Numbered from the stretch's first letter, positions 53,027 to 61,782 are shown. The stretch is DNA of 64,000 nt from Theionarchaea archaeon (GCA_018992685.1 JACVGT010000002.1:16294-80293), one strand, 5' to 3'. A program made the numbers and translations. Notes: a model not told the origin generated them from the sequence alone.

Positions 53027-53962
53027 TCATGCACATTCCCACATGGGAAGGAACACCTCACTGGACTCATAGACTGCATTGCTAATGAAGCCTGCGAGAA
53101 TCTCTAACCCTTCAACGATTCGCGGACCTGGTCTCAGCACCAAATCACCGTCAATGACATAGATCGCATTGTTCTTCACTGCAGCAATTGTGTCCCATCC
53201 GGGTCTGCTCACCAACTCTTCAATACCAACTCCTCCCATCCCCGATACAAGGATGATGAGAACAGGATTCTCAGCGATAATTGTCTCACTGGATATATTT
53301 GGATATGATGTATCAGCATCTGCTGCAATATTGCGACCACCTGCCAGGAAAATCAGGTCGTCAACAAAACTGCCAGGCCCGAAAGAACCATACCCACTGG
53401 TGGATACCCATCCTTCAACATATAGTGTCAGGGGTTCAGAGGGTGCATTCGTCTTCACAGCTTCTATCCGTGCTTCAAGATCAGCTCTCAGGTCCTGTGC
53501 AGCCTCTTCTTCACCCACTGCCACCCCAATCAATGTAATACTATTGAGGATATCAACCAGTGTTAAAGGATTGAGGATGATGACAGGAATTCCCAGTTCC
53601 TCGAGTCTCTCCGCGATCTCCTGGTGGTTACTGGTGGCAACCACAATATCGGGGTTCAACGAGATGATCTTTTCAATATTAACATCGCTGAATCCACCCA
53701 CTTTTTCTGTATGTAATGCATCCTGGGGATAGGTGCAGTATGATGTGGTTCCTACAATTTTCTCACCCGCACCAATCGCATACAAAATCTCGGTATTGGA
53801 GGGTGCAAGGGAGATAATTCTTTCAGGATGTTCTTCAATGAATACCTCTTTTCCCGTGTCATCCACAATGGTTTTGGGGAATTCACCTTCAGGTTGAGGG
53901 CTTTCCTGACCCAGACAACCCAGGAGTATGAGGACTATGAAAATTGCTACACCTTTTTTCAT
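53027..53962 (-). CDS. btuF: B12-type substrate-binding lipoprotein
   Basis: 311 residues. Signal and lipobox ILLGCLGQE put the lipid Cys at residue 16. The binding-protein fold has VDDTGKEVFIEEHPERIISLAPSNTEILYAIGAG at its start (motif used: ERIISLAPSNTEILYAIG), then KIISLNPDIVVATSNH. First gene of btuFCD. The promoter has a TATA box (GGTTTATATG, 53996-54003) with the B12 operator directly downstream at 53971-53991. Confidence 0.92.
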   Translation of the reverse strand: MKKGVAIFIVLILLGCLGQESPQPEGEFPKTIVDDTGKEVFIEEHPERIISLAPSNTEILYAIGAGEKIVGTTSYCTYPQDALHTEKVGGFSDVNIEKIISLNPDIVVATSNHQEIAERLEELGIPVIILNPLTLVDILNSITLIGVAVGEEEAAQDLRADLEARIEAVKTNAPSEPLTLYVEGWVSTSGYGSFGPGSFVDDLIFLAGGRNIAADADTSYPNISSETIIAENPVLIILVSGMGGVGIEELVSRPGWDTIAAVKNNAIYVIDGDLVLRPGPRIVEGLEILAGFISNAVYESSEVFLPMWECA

Positions 53963-53970
53963 TATATCAC

Positions 53971-53991
53971 TTGGATGGTCTATCCATCCAA
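53971..53991. promoter_or_regulatory. B12-regulon operator (btuFCD copy)
   Basis: Perfect inverted repeat: arms TTGGATGG and CCATCCAA with spacer TCTAT. It lies between the TATA box and the btuF start, where bound protein would block transcription. The same design occurs at 59845-59865 and 60074-60094. Confidence 0.85.
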
Positions 53992-54072
53992 CCGCATATA
54001 AACCTTTCCATTGATCAAAATTCGGGTAGTGGTTCTCTCATTCTTAAAAGAAAATGGTTGTTGCCATGCTCT

Positions 54073-54663
54073 TTAGACAGGTTCTGTGAGATATTTTTGA
54101 AGAGTATCGATGTCGTCTATAGTATTGACATTGAGAGCGACTTCAATTCTATTGAGGATCATCACCTCTTCCTCCTGTGCATCGTCAGGGTTTTCCATGA
54201 TCATTGCACCCGAGACTACATTGATCCCTGAAGGGGATAACAGCTCTTTTTTGACAATTCCATGCTTTTCACAAAAATCTTTTGTTATATACACAGCGAG
54301 AGCAGGGGTTTCTGATTTTTCATTTATAGTAACGACGTCATTCAAAATTCCTGGTGTGATCAGGGGCACATCGGAGGACAGAACAAGAACGGGTTCAGAA
54401 ATGTTCTTCTCACGAATGACTTCTCTCATGTCTTCAATGTATCCTCTCCCAGCTGTAACTATCTTTTGAACAGCTTCTGATTCTATAAATTTTCCTGTTT
54501 CTGGTGTATTTTCTGAGACTGCAACAATAATCTCTCCTATGTTGGCCTTTTTTACAGAATCAATGACTTTCTTTATCATTGGAGTTCCCCCTATGGAAAG
54601 GAGAGGTTTTTCTCCCATGTGCAGTCTCTCTCCTTTTCCACCAGCCATTATGAGCACCTTCAT
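54073..54663 (-). CDS. cobY: Adenosylcobinamide-phosphate guanylyltransferase (CobY)
   Basis: 196 residues. NTP-transferase start MAGGKGERLHMGEKPLLSIG, then VSENTPETGKF and VLSSDVPLITP. CobY is the archaeal, non-homologous replacement of CobU, activating adenosylcobinamide phosphate with GTP. Last gene of the operon, overlapping cobS by 4 bases. No kinase function, as expected for CobY. Confidence 0.93.
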   Translation of the reverse strand: MKVLIMAGGKGERLHMGEKPLLSIGGTPMIKKVIDSVKKANIGEIIVAVSENTPETGKFIESEAVQKIVTAGRGYIEDMREVIREKNISEPVLVLSSDVPLITPGILNDVVTINEKSETPALAVYITKDFCEKHGIVKKELLSPSGINVVSGAMIMENPDDAQEEEVMILNRIEVALNVNTIDDIDTLQKYLTEPV

Positions 54664-55385
54664 CTCATCACCACAATAAGAAGTATCATGGACATCATTC
54701 GCGTCGTATCGTGGGTTACTCCTATGAAATCTCCACCGATTCCACCGAGATTCCTTTCTGCACCTATTGTGAGGAGATACGCAAAGACTAATGTTGATGC
54801 GAATAATAATGCCCCAACTTCCAGGAAAACGGACAATAATATCCCGGAAATCAGGCAGCTTTTCAAAAATAATTTCCTGTCAGTAGCCTGGATAAACCAG
54901 CTTCCCATTCCCTTATGACTTGAGGTCCCGAAAAATGCTATACAGTTCATGGAGAATTTCGCAGACACTTCAGACCCTATCAACCCAACGAATAGTGAAT
55001 CTAGGGCCATAAGTTCCACAATACAATATACAGTCGTCAACAAGACAAAAAACGCCATAAAAAATCCTCCAATTCCTATAAAGTGGTCGTGCATTACGTC
55101 AATCTTCTTTTCTCTTGTCCCGGTGACCAGGAGTGCATCTCCCACATCCAGCAGCCCATCAGTATGGTGTAACCCTGTGAGAACCATCAAAAATCCCAGG
55201 GTGAATACCCCTGCCAGTGTATGTGGACATACCCTGAGAGCACACCATGAAAAGGCAAAACTCGCACATCCGACACATAACCCTATCAAAGGGAATATGT
55301 AGGATGCCTCTGCAGTTTCTTCTAGAGTTCCTCCTTTCACAGGAATCCGGGTGAGAAATGCCAGTGCGTATGTCACTCTTTTCAT
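54660..55385 (-). CDS. cobS: Adenosylcobinamide-GDP ribazoletransferase (cobalamin synthase)
   Basis: 241 residues, membrane protein. LAFLTRIPVKG at the N-terminus and GLHHTDGLLDVGDALLVTG followed by the MHDHFIGIGG motif are CobS signatures. It joins activated cobinamide to alpha-ribazole (phosphate). Overlaps cbiS and cobY by 4 bases each (ATGA). Confidence 0.95.
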   Translation of the reverse strand: MKRVTYALAFLTRIPVKGGTLEETAEASYIFPLIGLCVGCASFAFSWCALRVCPHTLAGVFTLGFLMVLTGLHHTDGLLDVGDALLVTGTREKKIDVMHDHFIGIGGFFMAFFVLLTTVYCIVELMALDSLFVGLIGSEVSAKFSMNCIAFFGTSSHKGMGSWFIQATDRKLFLKSCLISGILLSVFLEVGALLFASTLVFAYLLTIGAERNLGGIGGDFIGVTHDTTRMMSMILLIVVMR

Positions 55386-56416
55386 GTTCTGACCTCATGA
55401 AAAATCTTCGAAGAAATCCCAGCAAGTAACCCCCCCAGGATGTCATCAAGAAAAGGACCAGCCCTCCCAATGATGCCTGGTTTAACCCGTTCAACTCTTG
55501 AAAATTCATACACTGCCAGGGTCCCTCCAATGTAATTTGCTATTGCATTTCCCAGGATTTCATCGGCCACTAAATGTATGGGATCTTTTTCAAACTCTTC
55601 TCCAGAAAGTGAAGGAATGAGACCTTTTCTGCCATCTTCTTCTAATCTCAGTGCTCCAAGAATGAGAGAGGACACATTTATATCCTTTAATATAGAAATG
55701 AGTTCATCTCCAAATAATCTTCTGAAATCCTCTCTGGAGAGAGTGTCATTTTCAAGGAACATTTCCATCTCAGCATCCACTAGATCTTCAACAGAAATAG
55801 ATCTCTCAGCAAGTCTTTTCATGATTTCTCTTCCCGGTTGAATTTTCTCGAATGACATCAATGCTTCGAGAACACAGGTTTTCACAGAATCGAAGATGGT
55901 CCTCCCTAGATCTGTAGCTCTCCCGCAATATTTCACTTCTTTTCCTTTTCCAGTGCACGCAACAACTACTGAATCTGTTACTGTTCCCCACAGGCCTTCA
56001 TAGATACTTTCTCTTATATCCAGATCATGGAATGCTGCAGCTTTGGCTTCACATGCAACGAGGACAGCATTCACCATTCCCTGCAGGGTGATATCCCCAT
56101 CTATGATGAGGATTGTGTTCACCGTGTTAGCATATCCTGCAGTGACAATGCATAAGACTTCACCCTCCTCACGTGTGCGGTAGCTGTTCACATCCACTGC
56201 AGTCATCATACCAATAAAATGGGATATTCCATACAGCTGTGCAAAGGCTTTCAGGTCTGATTCAGGATTTCCATCGTATTCTTTGGGTACCTGGAGATTC
56301 AGGATGGTAGTGGTTGTAGCATACCCCCCGAAAGTGGCAGAACTCAATGAGGTAAGATCTCTCTCAGACTTCACAAAAATACAGTTATCTTTCACATATA
56401 CATCTACACCTTCCAT
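55382..56416 (-). CDS. cbiS: Bifunctional adenosylcobinamide amidohydrolase / alpha-ribazole phosphatase (CbiS)
   Basis: 344 residues, a natural fusion. Residues 1-200 are CbiZ-like (SATFGGYATTTTILNLQVP, VCIVTAGYAN-type core, VVACTGKGKE), which cuts the aminopropanol chain of cobinamide for salvage. From about 205 on it is PgpA/CobZ-like (LVDAEMEMFLEN, VADEILGNAIANY, GPFLDDILGGLLAG), the archaeal alpha-ribazole-5-phosphate phosphatase. This is the CbiS architecture known from Methanopyrus. GGTGG is 4 bases before the ATG; overlaps cbiB by 13 bases. Confidence 0.9.
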   Translation of the reverse strand: MEGVDVYVKDNCIFVKSERDLTSLSSATFGGYATTTTILNLQVPKEYDGNPESDLKAFAQLYGISHFIGMMTAVDVNSYRTREEGEVLCIVTAGYANTVNTILIIDGDITLQGMVNAVLVACEAKAAAFHDLDIRESIYEGLWGTVTDSVVVACTGKGKEVKYCGRATDLGRTIFDSVKTCVLEALMSFEKIQPGREIMKRLAERSISVEDLVDAEMEMFLENDTLSREDFRRLFGDELISILKDINVSSLILGALRLEEDGRKGLIPSLSGEEFEKDPIHLVADEILGNAIANYIGGTLAVYEFSRVERVKPGIIGRAGPFLDDILGGLLAGISSKIFHEVRT

Positions 56417-57312
56417 ATTGCCACCTCCACCAGGAGAAGGATAACCACAAAAATCAGTGTCGATCCCTTCATGACAGTCAATGTATCTGCAATGTGATGC
56501 GGGGCAAGGGCCTGACTATCATGCCCCAGGGTGTAACGCCCTCTCTTCTCAAACGTAACATGTAATACTCCTGCCATCATTGCCATGGTATTTCCTGCAT
56601 TTGGACTTTCTGTCTTATTCCTGTCCCGTAAGAAGATCTTGAGACCATTTCTCCAATCACATCCATGCACTACCCCGGAAAGCAAAACAAGAGCTGCAGC
56701 TAACCGTGAAGGAATGAAATTGAGGACATCATCAAGTCTGGCAGAGAGAGTTCCTATCCTCATGGATTTGTAGCCTACCATTGAGTCCAGTGTGTTCATA
56801 CCCCTGTACACGGCTGCACCATACAATCCCAGGACAGAATAGTAGAACAAGGGCGAGATAATAGAATCAGTGATGGACTCTGCAACTGATTCACACGCTG
56901 CAGAGATGACTTCTTTTTCAGAAAGGTCACTGGTATCCCTCGATACAATTTCTGACACTTTCTCTCTCCCCTTTTGAAGATCTCCCGCTTCTAACGCTAT
57001 TTTTACCTCAGAAGCAGCCTGATGTAAGAATCGTACAGAGAATGTGGTCTTCAATAGTAATGAGAGTGCAAGAATTCTCAAAATGAAAGGTACTGCTGAT
57101 GCGAGGTGAAGATAACAATAGACGAACATCACAGTCACAGACACTATCGAGAACACTATAAAGCATCCCCAGAGCATTTCATGATCTCTCGAATCAAAAA
57201 AAGATTTCTGGATGGAAACGAGGGTTCCAATATACCTGACAGGGTGGATGAACCCCGGTGGTTCCCCAAAAAGCACATCCACTGCCAGGGCAGTGAGAAT
57301 GATCTCAATCAC
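56404..57312 (-). CDS. cbiB: Adenosylcobinamide-phosphate synthase
   Basis: 302 residues from a GTG at 57312 with GGTGG five bases upstream. The frame is open to 57405 but that part lies inside cbiP. AVDVLFGEPPGFIHPVRYIG at the start, SVAESITDSIISPLFYY, YKSMRIGTLSARLDDVLNFI and ESPNAGNTMAMMAG are CbiB motifs; several membrane spans. It attaches aminopropanol phosphate to cobyric acid. Overlaps cbiP by 8 bases. Confidence 0.93.
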   Translation of the reverse strand: MIEIILTALAVDVLFGEPPGFIHPVRYIGTLVSIQKSFFDSRDHEMLWGCFIVFSIVSVTVMFVYCYLHLASAVPFILRILALSLLLKTTFSVRFLHQAASEVKIALEAGDLQKGREKVSEIVSRDTSDLSEKEVISAACESVAESITDSIISPLFYYSVLGLYGAAVYRGMNTLDSMVGYKSMRIGTLSARLDDVLNFIPSRLAAALVLLSGVVHGCDWRNGLKIFLRDRNKTESPNAGNTMAMMAGVLHVTFEKRGRYTLGHDSQALAPHHIADTLTVMKGSTLIFVVILLLVEVAIWKV

Positions 57313-58789
57313 GTGTACCACCAAAAATAATCTGTTGAAGGGTGTCAAAATCCACGTGGTCCAAAAACACTGCTGCCAGTCTTTCAATGCTCTCATCCCA
57401 TGCATCTTTTGCAGATTTTGTGCTTTTCACCTTCTTTATCCCCTTTTTCATCCTCAAATAGGTTAGAAATGCATTTTTTATGTTGAGGTTGTCAAAAATC
57501 CCGTGAAGATAGGTTCCATATGTATTATTGTGGGCTGATCCTTCTCCTCTGCCACCAATCATGAAAAGGGGGCTGCACTTTGTGACAGTTGTGCCCATGT
57601 GTATCTCATACCCTTTGAGTGACTCCCCACAAATCTCAGAGAATACTGGTGTATCTAAAATGGTTGCTTCGACTCTCTTTACAGATTTTTCATATGATGC
57701 AAAAGAGGTTTCTGCATCGAGAAGGGAGAGTCCTTTAACGCTCCCATATCCACTTTCCAGGTGAGGTTCGTCATTGATTCTGGTCCCCAGCATTTGATAT
57801 CCTCCACAAATCCCGAAAATGACAGCAGTGCTGGATAACTCCTTTATTCTATCCTCGAATCCTCTTTCCCTCAGCCACTGCAAGTCTTCAACAGTGTTCT
57901 TGGTCCCAGGGAGGATGACTGCATCAGGATCTCTCATCTCCTGAACAGTTTCCACAAATCTCACACCTTCCTCCTTCAGTGGTTCGAAATCAGTAAAATT
58001 AGAGATCCTGGGAAGTCGTATTACTGCAATATCTACTGTTTTTGGCTGGGAATCTTTAATTCCCAGTGAATCTTCCTCCGGGAGTGAATGATTCATGTAC
58101 GGGAGAATTCCCAAGACGGGTACCCCGGTTAGTTCTTCAATTTTTGTGATGCCACTTTCCAGAATTGATTCTTCCCCTCTGAATTTATTGATGATGAACC
58201 CCTTCACCCTTTTCTTATGGTGTTCTTTCAAGAGCTGGTATGTTCCATACATGGAAGCAAAAACTCCTCCCCTCTCTATGTCTGCAACGATGATGACAGG
58301 TGCATCTGCCATATCTGCTGTTATCATATTGGCAATTTCGAGTTCATGCAGGTTTACTTCTGCAGGAGACCCTGCACCCTCAATGACAACTACATCAAAG
58401 TCACTGAGTAATACGTCGAGAGAATCTTGAACAGAAGCCACGCCATACGTCTTCAAAAAAGATGAATAGTACTCATTCACATCCATATCCCTGAAAGGAG
58501 CCCCCAGGAGAACAATCTGAGATGTTTTTTCTCCTTTGGGTTTTAAGAGTATGGGATTCATCTCCTTTCTTAATTCGCAACGGGCAGCAAATGCCTGTAC
58601 AGCCTGTGACCGTGCCACTTCATGGCCTCCTTGAGTGACGTACGAGTTCAATGACATGTTTTGAGCTTTGAAAGGAGCAACAGTGAACCCTTTATTGGAG
58701 AGAATTCTCAGAATAACTGCAGTTACTAGTGATTTTCCCGCGTGAGATGCTGTCCCCTGGACCATGAGTACGTTATTCCGGTTCTTCAT
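57305..58789 (-). CDS. cbiP: Adenosylcobyric acid synthase
   Basis: 494 residues. An N-terminal P-loop-like ATPase part (MVQGTASHAGKSLVTA) with PFKAQNMSLNSYVT, and a C-terminal class I glutamine amidotransferase-like domain with FGICGGYQMLG holding the nucleophile Cys and TYLHGIFDN the His. It amidates cobyrinic acid diamide at four positions. Its presence means at least part of the corrin is finished in this organism or taken up as cobyrinate. Overlaps cobD by 17 bases. Confidence 0.95.
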   Translation of the reverse strand: MKNRNNVLMVQGTASHAGKSLVTAVILRILSNKGFTVAPFKAQNMSLNSYVTQGGHEVARSQAVQAFAARCELRKEMNPILLKPKGEKTSQIVLLGAPFRDMDVNEYYSSFLKTYGVASVQDSLDVLLSDFDVVVIEGAGSPAEVNLHELEIANMITADMADAPVIIVADIERGGVFASMYGTYQLLKEHHKKRVKGFIINKFRGEESILESGITKIEELTGVPVLGILPYMNHSLPEEDSLGIKDSQPKTVDIAVIRLPRISNFTDFEPLKEEGVRFVETVQEMRDPDAVILPGTKNTVEDLQWLRERGFEDRIKELSSTAVIFGICGGYQMLGTRINDEPHLESGYGSVKGLSLLDAETSFASYEKSVKRVEATILDTPVFSEICGESLKGYEIHMGTTVTKCSPLFMIGGRGEGSAHNNTYGTYLHGIFDNLNIKNAFLTYLRMKKGIKKVKSTKSAKDAWDESIERLAAVFLDHVDFDTLQQIIFGGTRD

Positions 58790-59846
58790 GAAGACGCCTC
58801 AACTCCTGTACAAGCATTTCATTGGTTTCGTGTGGTTTCACACACAGTCTCACGTGAGAGGAGTCCAACCCCCTGAAGTTTGAACAATCTCGTATTAGGA
58901 CTCCCCTCCCCAGGAGCAGTCTTTTCAACCTATGGGATTGGATTTTTGTCTTCAAGAGAAAGAAGTTAGTATCTGAAGGATAGGGATCAAGATAAGGGAT
59001 CTTTGAGAGTTCTGAATAGAGATAGTGCTTCTCTCTTTCTAAGAATCTTCGTGTATCTTCAATGAAGGATTCATTGCAGAGGGCCCTTCTCACTGCCTCC
59101 TGTGCGATGTAATTCACATTCCAAGGTGTGGCGACCTTTTCCATGTATGCAATGACATCTTTACTGGAGAATCCATATCCACATCGCAATGCAGGTATAG
59201 CGTACAGTTTTGTTGCTGACTTTAAGACAAACAGATTTGGGGTTGATTCCTGGACGAGAGATTTCCTACGAGAAAAATCAATGAATGCTTCATCTAGAAA
59301 TACGATAACGCCTCTTTTCTCAGCTTCATCCACCACAGACATGATGTCCTCTGAATAGAATCCTGTGGGATTATTGGGATTGCAGAGAAAGATAACCTTT
59401 GTCAGATCTCCTATTTTCTCTATGATCTCATGAGGGTCAATGAGCAGGTTCTTCATCTCTACAAATGTACACGTTCCTCCATGCAATTTCACCATCCTTT
59501 CGTATTCAGAAAACGTTGGAACAGGTATGAGTACTTCGTCTCCTTTCTTTAAAAAACACTGACAGAACAAGCGTAAGACTTCAAGAGAACCATTTCCAAC
59601 AATGATATTCTCCACGGGAACTGAATAGGTACATGAGAGTTGTTCTTTTAATCTGGTACAACCTGTATCAGGATAGTGACGTAATTGTACGGGGTCAAGG
59701 GTTTTGATGAATTCCACTATCTCTGCAGGAGGTCCCAGAGGATTCACATTGGCACTGAAATCGATGGCATCATAGTGAATGGCATCGTCACCATGAGAAT
59801 AATCAGGTAAGGAACGTATGTCAGGATTGGGACAGAAGATATGCAT
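58773..59846 (-). CDS. cobD: L-threonine-O-3-phosphate decarboxylase-like aminotransferase (CobD)
   Basis: 357 residues, PLP fold I (histidinol-phosphate aminotransferase-like). DFSANVNPLGPP at the start, LCNPNNPTGFY, FLDEAFIDFS, and the PLP Lys in LKSATKLYAIPALRCGYGF. In this operon it should make aminopropanol phosphate for CbiB. First gene of the operon; the ATG lies inside the B12 operator and about 22 bases from the TATA box, so the message is probably leaderless. Confidence 0.9.
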   Translation of the reverse strand: MHIFCPNPDIRSLPDYSHGDDAIHYDAIDFSANVNPLGPPAEIVEFIKTLDPVQLRHYPDTGCTRLKEQLSCTYSVPVENIIVGNGSLEVLRLFCQCFLKKGDEVLIPVPTFSEYERMVKLHGGTCTFVEMKNLLIDPHEIIEKIGDLTKVIFLCNPNNPTGFYSEDIMSVVDEAEKRGVIVFLDEAFIDFSRRKSLVQESTPNLFVLKSATKLYAIPALRCGYGFSSKDVIAYMEKVATPWNVNYIAQEAVRRALCNESFIEDTRRFLEREKHYLYSELSKIPYLDPYPSDTNFFLLKTKIQSHRLKRLLLGRGVLIRDCSNFRGLDSSHVRLCVKPHETNEMLVQELRRLHEEPE

Positions 59847-59865
59847 GGATGGTCAATCCATCCAT
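59845..59865. promoter_or_regulatory. B12-regulon operator (cobD operon copy)
   Basis: Arms ATGGATGG and CCATCCAT with spacer TCAAT. It covers the cobD start codon and lies directly downstream of the TATA box CCTTTTAAAGG (59867-59877). Confidence 0.85.
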
Positions 59866-60060
59866 TCCTTTTAAAGGTTCTGTCAGAGGGGTTCAGGGAT
59901 AGGAAATGAGATATGTTGAAGAGGGGAGTTGGGAATCCAAGGAGTCCTCGAATTCTTTGAGACATTTCAGGGGATAGGGACAGGAATTCTGAGTGAAGAG
60001 GCATCTGTTTTTAAAGTTCTTCCGAAGGAGATACTCCTGCGATTTCCCGGAGAATCACAA

Positions 60061-60094
60061 TGTTTATATATAGATGGATGGATAAGCCATCCAT
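60061..60094 (+). promoter_or_regulatory. Promoter and B12-regulon operator of the alpha-ribazole gene pair
   Basis: TATA box TTTATATATAG (60063-60073) is followed at once by arms ATGGATGG and CCATCCAT with spacer ATAAG (60074-60094). The start codon is 13 bases further on, with AAGGTGAT between. Confidence 0.85.
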
Positions 60095-60106
60095 CAAGGT
60101 GATATC

Positions 60107-60586
60107 ATGGAATTTTCATCTTCAGCAAAAGTTGCACGTATTGGTGTATTCGTGTCTCTGGCACTTGTTGGTTCATTCATTAAGATTCCAAGCCCCATAG
60201 GGAGTCCAGCACTTGATTCAGCCCCGGGATATTTCTGCTCACTTGCTTTTGGAGCATTTGAAGGGAGTATGGTAGCAGCATTGGGGCACGTTGTGACGGG
60301 TCTCACTGCGGGGTTTCCCCTGGGATTGCTTCACGGATTGATTGCTGTGGGAATGGGTGGATGTGCTGTATTGTTCAGGTACGTATATGAGAGAGTGAAC
60401 CTCACGTGTGCTGTACTTCTTGTTGTTATAATGAACGGAATTGTCCTCCCCGTCGTGGTGATTCCCGGGTTTGGAGTTCCTCTGTATGTCAGTATTGTCC
60501 CTTCGTTGGTAGTAGCATCAGTGGTGAACAGTGTACTGGCTGGGGGAATATACGTTAAAGTGAAAGAGAGGATAGTCTCCCGGTGA
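60107..60586 (+). CDS. ECF-type S component, probable B12-precursor uptake (CblT-like)
   Basis: 159 residues, about five membrane helices. VGSFIKIPSPIGSPALDSAPGY at the N-terminal side (motif IKIPSPIGSPALDSAPGY) and GAFEGSMVAALGHVVTGL are ECF S-component features. In Firmicutes CblT, an S-type protein, imports alpha-ribazole and CblS phosphorylates it. Here the next gene is a PurM/AIR-synthase-like protein and both lie under the B12 operator, so alpha-ribazole is the best substrate guess; cobalamin or dimethylbenzimidazole are alternatives. No EcfA or EcfT genes are nearby. Confidence 0.72.
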   Translation: MEFSSSAKVARIGVFVSLALVGSFIKIPSPIGSPALDSAPGYFCSLAFGAFEGSMVAALGHVVTGLTAGFPLGLLHGLIAVGMGGCAVLFRYVYERVNLTCAVLLVVIMNGIVLPVVVIPGFGVPLYVSIVPSLVVASVVNSVLAGGIYVKVKERIVSR

Positions 60587-60590
60587 TGGT

Positions 60591-61292
60591 GTGAAGATTC
60601 ATCAAGAGAAGGATGTGACAGTGATTGAAGAGTGTGAGAAAACCATAGTGGTATCATGCGATTCTGCTGGAGCGATTGGCTACAAAAAGCATGATATCTT
60701 ACAAGTTGATCCATATCTTGTAGGAAGGATCACTACACGAGTTGCGCTCATGGAACTGGCATGTGTAGGTGCAACTCCCTTGGTGATTGTTGATACCTTG
60801 TGTGTGGAAATGGATCCCACAGGTGAGAGAATTCTCGAGGGCATTAAAGAAGAAGCGAAAGAGATAGCAGTCATTACTGGAAGTACTGAAGAAAACATGA
60901 AGACCTGTCAGACAGGTGTGGGAATCATGTGCATTGGAATGTGTGATTCTCTGAGAGTTGGAAAGAGTAATCAGGGTGATCTTGTGGTTGCTGTAGGTAT
61001 TCCAATGGTTGGGAGTGATGTGTTGGGAAGTGGTGAGGCTATAGCTGATTTGCAGGATGTTGAGACTCTTCTATCACTAGAGTATATTGGAGCTATTCTT
61101 CCTGTAGGTTCAAAAGGAATTAGAAAAGAAGCAGTGTGTCTGGGTCCTGTAAAATTCCTTGACTCAGGCCTTGACTTAGATGGTTCATGTGGTCCCTCCA
61201 CCGTTGTTCTGATTACAATTCCCAAAGAAAGGGTGAGAGATTTGAAGAATGTCGTGAAAAAGCCGATAACTGCTGTGGCAGAATTGCTCTAG
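60591..61292 (+). CDS. AIR-synthase-like protein, probable alpha-ribazole kinase (CblS-like)
   Basis: 233 residues from a GTG start 4 bases after the S-component stop. VSCDSAGAIGYKKHD is the N-terminal Asp motif of the PurM/ThiL superfamily; MELACVGATPLVIVDTLC, GSTEENMKTCQTGVGI and VAVGIPMVGSDVLG follow. The protein is shorter than PurM or ThiL, as CblS is. Expected reaction: ATP-dependent phosphorylation of alpha-ribazole for cobalamin assembly by CobS. It is cotranscribed with the S component under the B12 operator. Confidence 0.72.
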   Translation: MKIHQEKDVTVIEECEKTIVVSCDSAGAIGYKKHDILQVDPYLVGRITTRVALMELACVGATPLVIVDTLCVEMDPTGERILEGIKEEAKEIAVITGSTEENMKTCQTGVGIMCIGMCDSLRVGKSNQGDLVVAVGIPMVGSDVLGSGEAIADLQDVETLLSLEYIGAILPVGSKGIRKEAVCLGPVKFLDSGLDLDGSCGPSTVVLITIPKERVRDLKNVVKKPITAVAELL

Positions 61293-61351
61293 CATTCTAC
61301 TCGAAATTGGCTTTCTCCTGAGAGATCCATCAAACAGACGAGCCAATGAAA

Positions 61352-61543
61352 GATTCGGTAGATGATGAGAACCCATCCTGGTCATCCGATGGGAAGAAAA
61401 TTGCATTTGAATCAGATCGAGATGGGAATAGAGACATATGTCATGAATGCTGATGGTACTAATCAGGTGAATATGTCCAATAATCCCGCTGATGATTCAT
61501 TGTATCCCTTTCAGGGACAGCCTAAGGGTTCTCCACTCCCATA
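61352..61543 (+). pseudogene. TolB-like beta-propeller gene remnant
   Basis: Encodes NPSWSSDGKKIAFESDRDGN in one frame, then after a small deletion near 61437 continues in another frame with YVMNADGTNQVNMSNNPADD. These are two parts of a TolB/PD40 blade like those in 30861-31907. The flanks have no further blades, so only a fragment remains. Confidence 0.75.
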
Positions 61544-61782
61544 GATCTGAATCGGTGTCATTCATTACAGTAGTCGGCATATATCCATCGATATGACTGT
61601 CGCGCTCAGGACAACACTTATATTGAACAAAACCACCGGGCAATCCATGGCTACAGAATCCAGAAGAAGATTCACCTTCCCCGTAGGATACCATGAGTTC
61701 CACAGAGACCAGGTTTTCAATTTCCAGCTCAATCGCTGGTATTCTCTTGGATATACACGATTCGAAGATATGAAAGAGGCGG
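61494..61782 (+). repeat. Segmental duplication, parent copy (pairs with 43037-43325)
   Basis: Covers the end of the TolB-like remnant, the TATA box (ACTTATATTG, 61616-61625) and the first 136 bases of the hydrolase gene. Same orientation as the truncated copy 18.4 kb away. Confidence 0.85.

Noticed and set aside
51234-53962. Iron-siderophore ABC transporter
   Set aside because: The family allows it, but the shared operator with cobD and the alpha-ribazole pair points to corrinoids.
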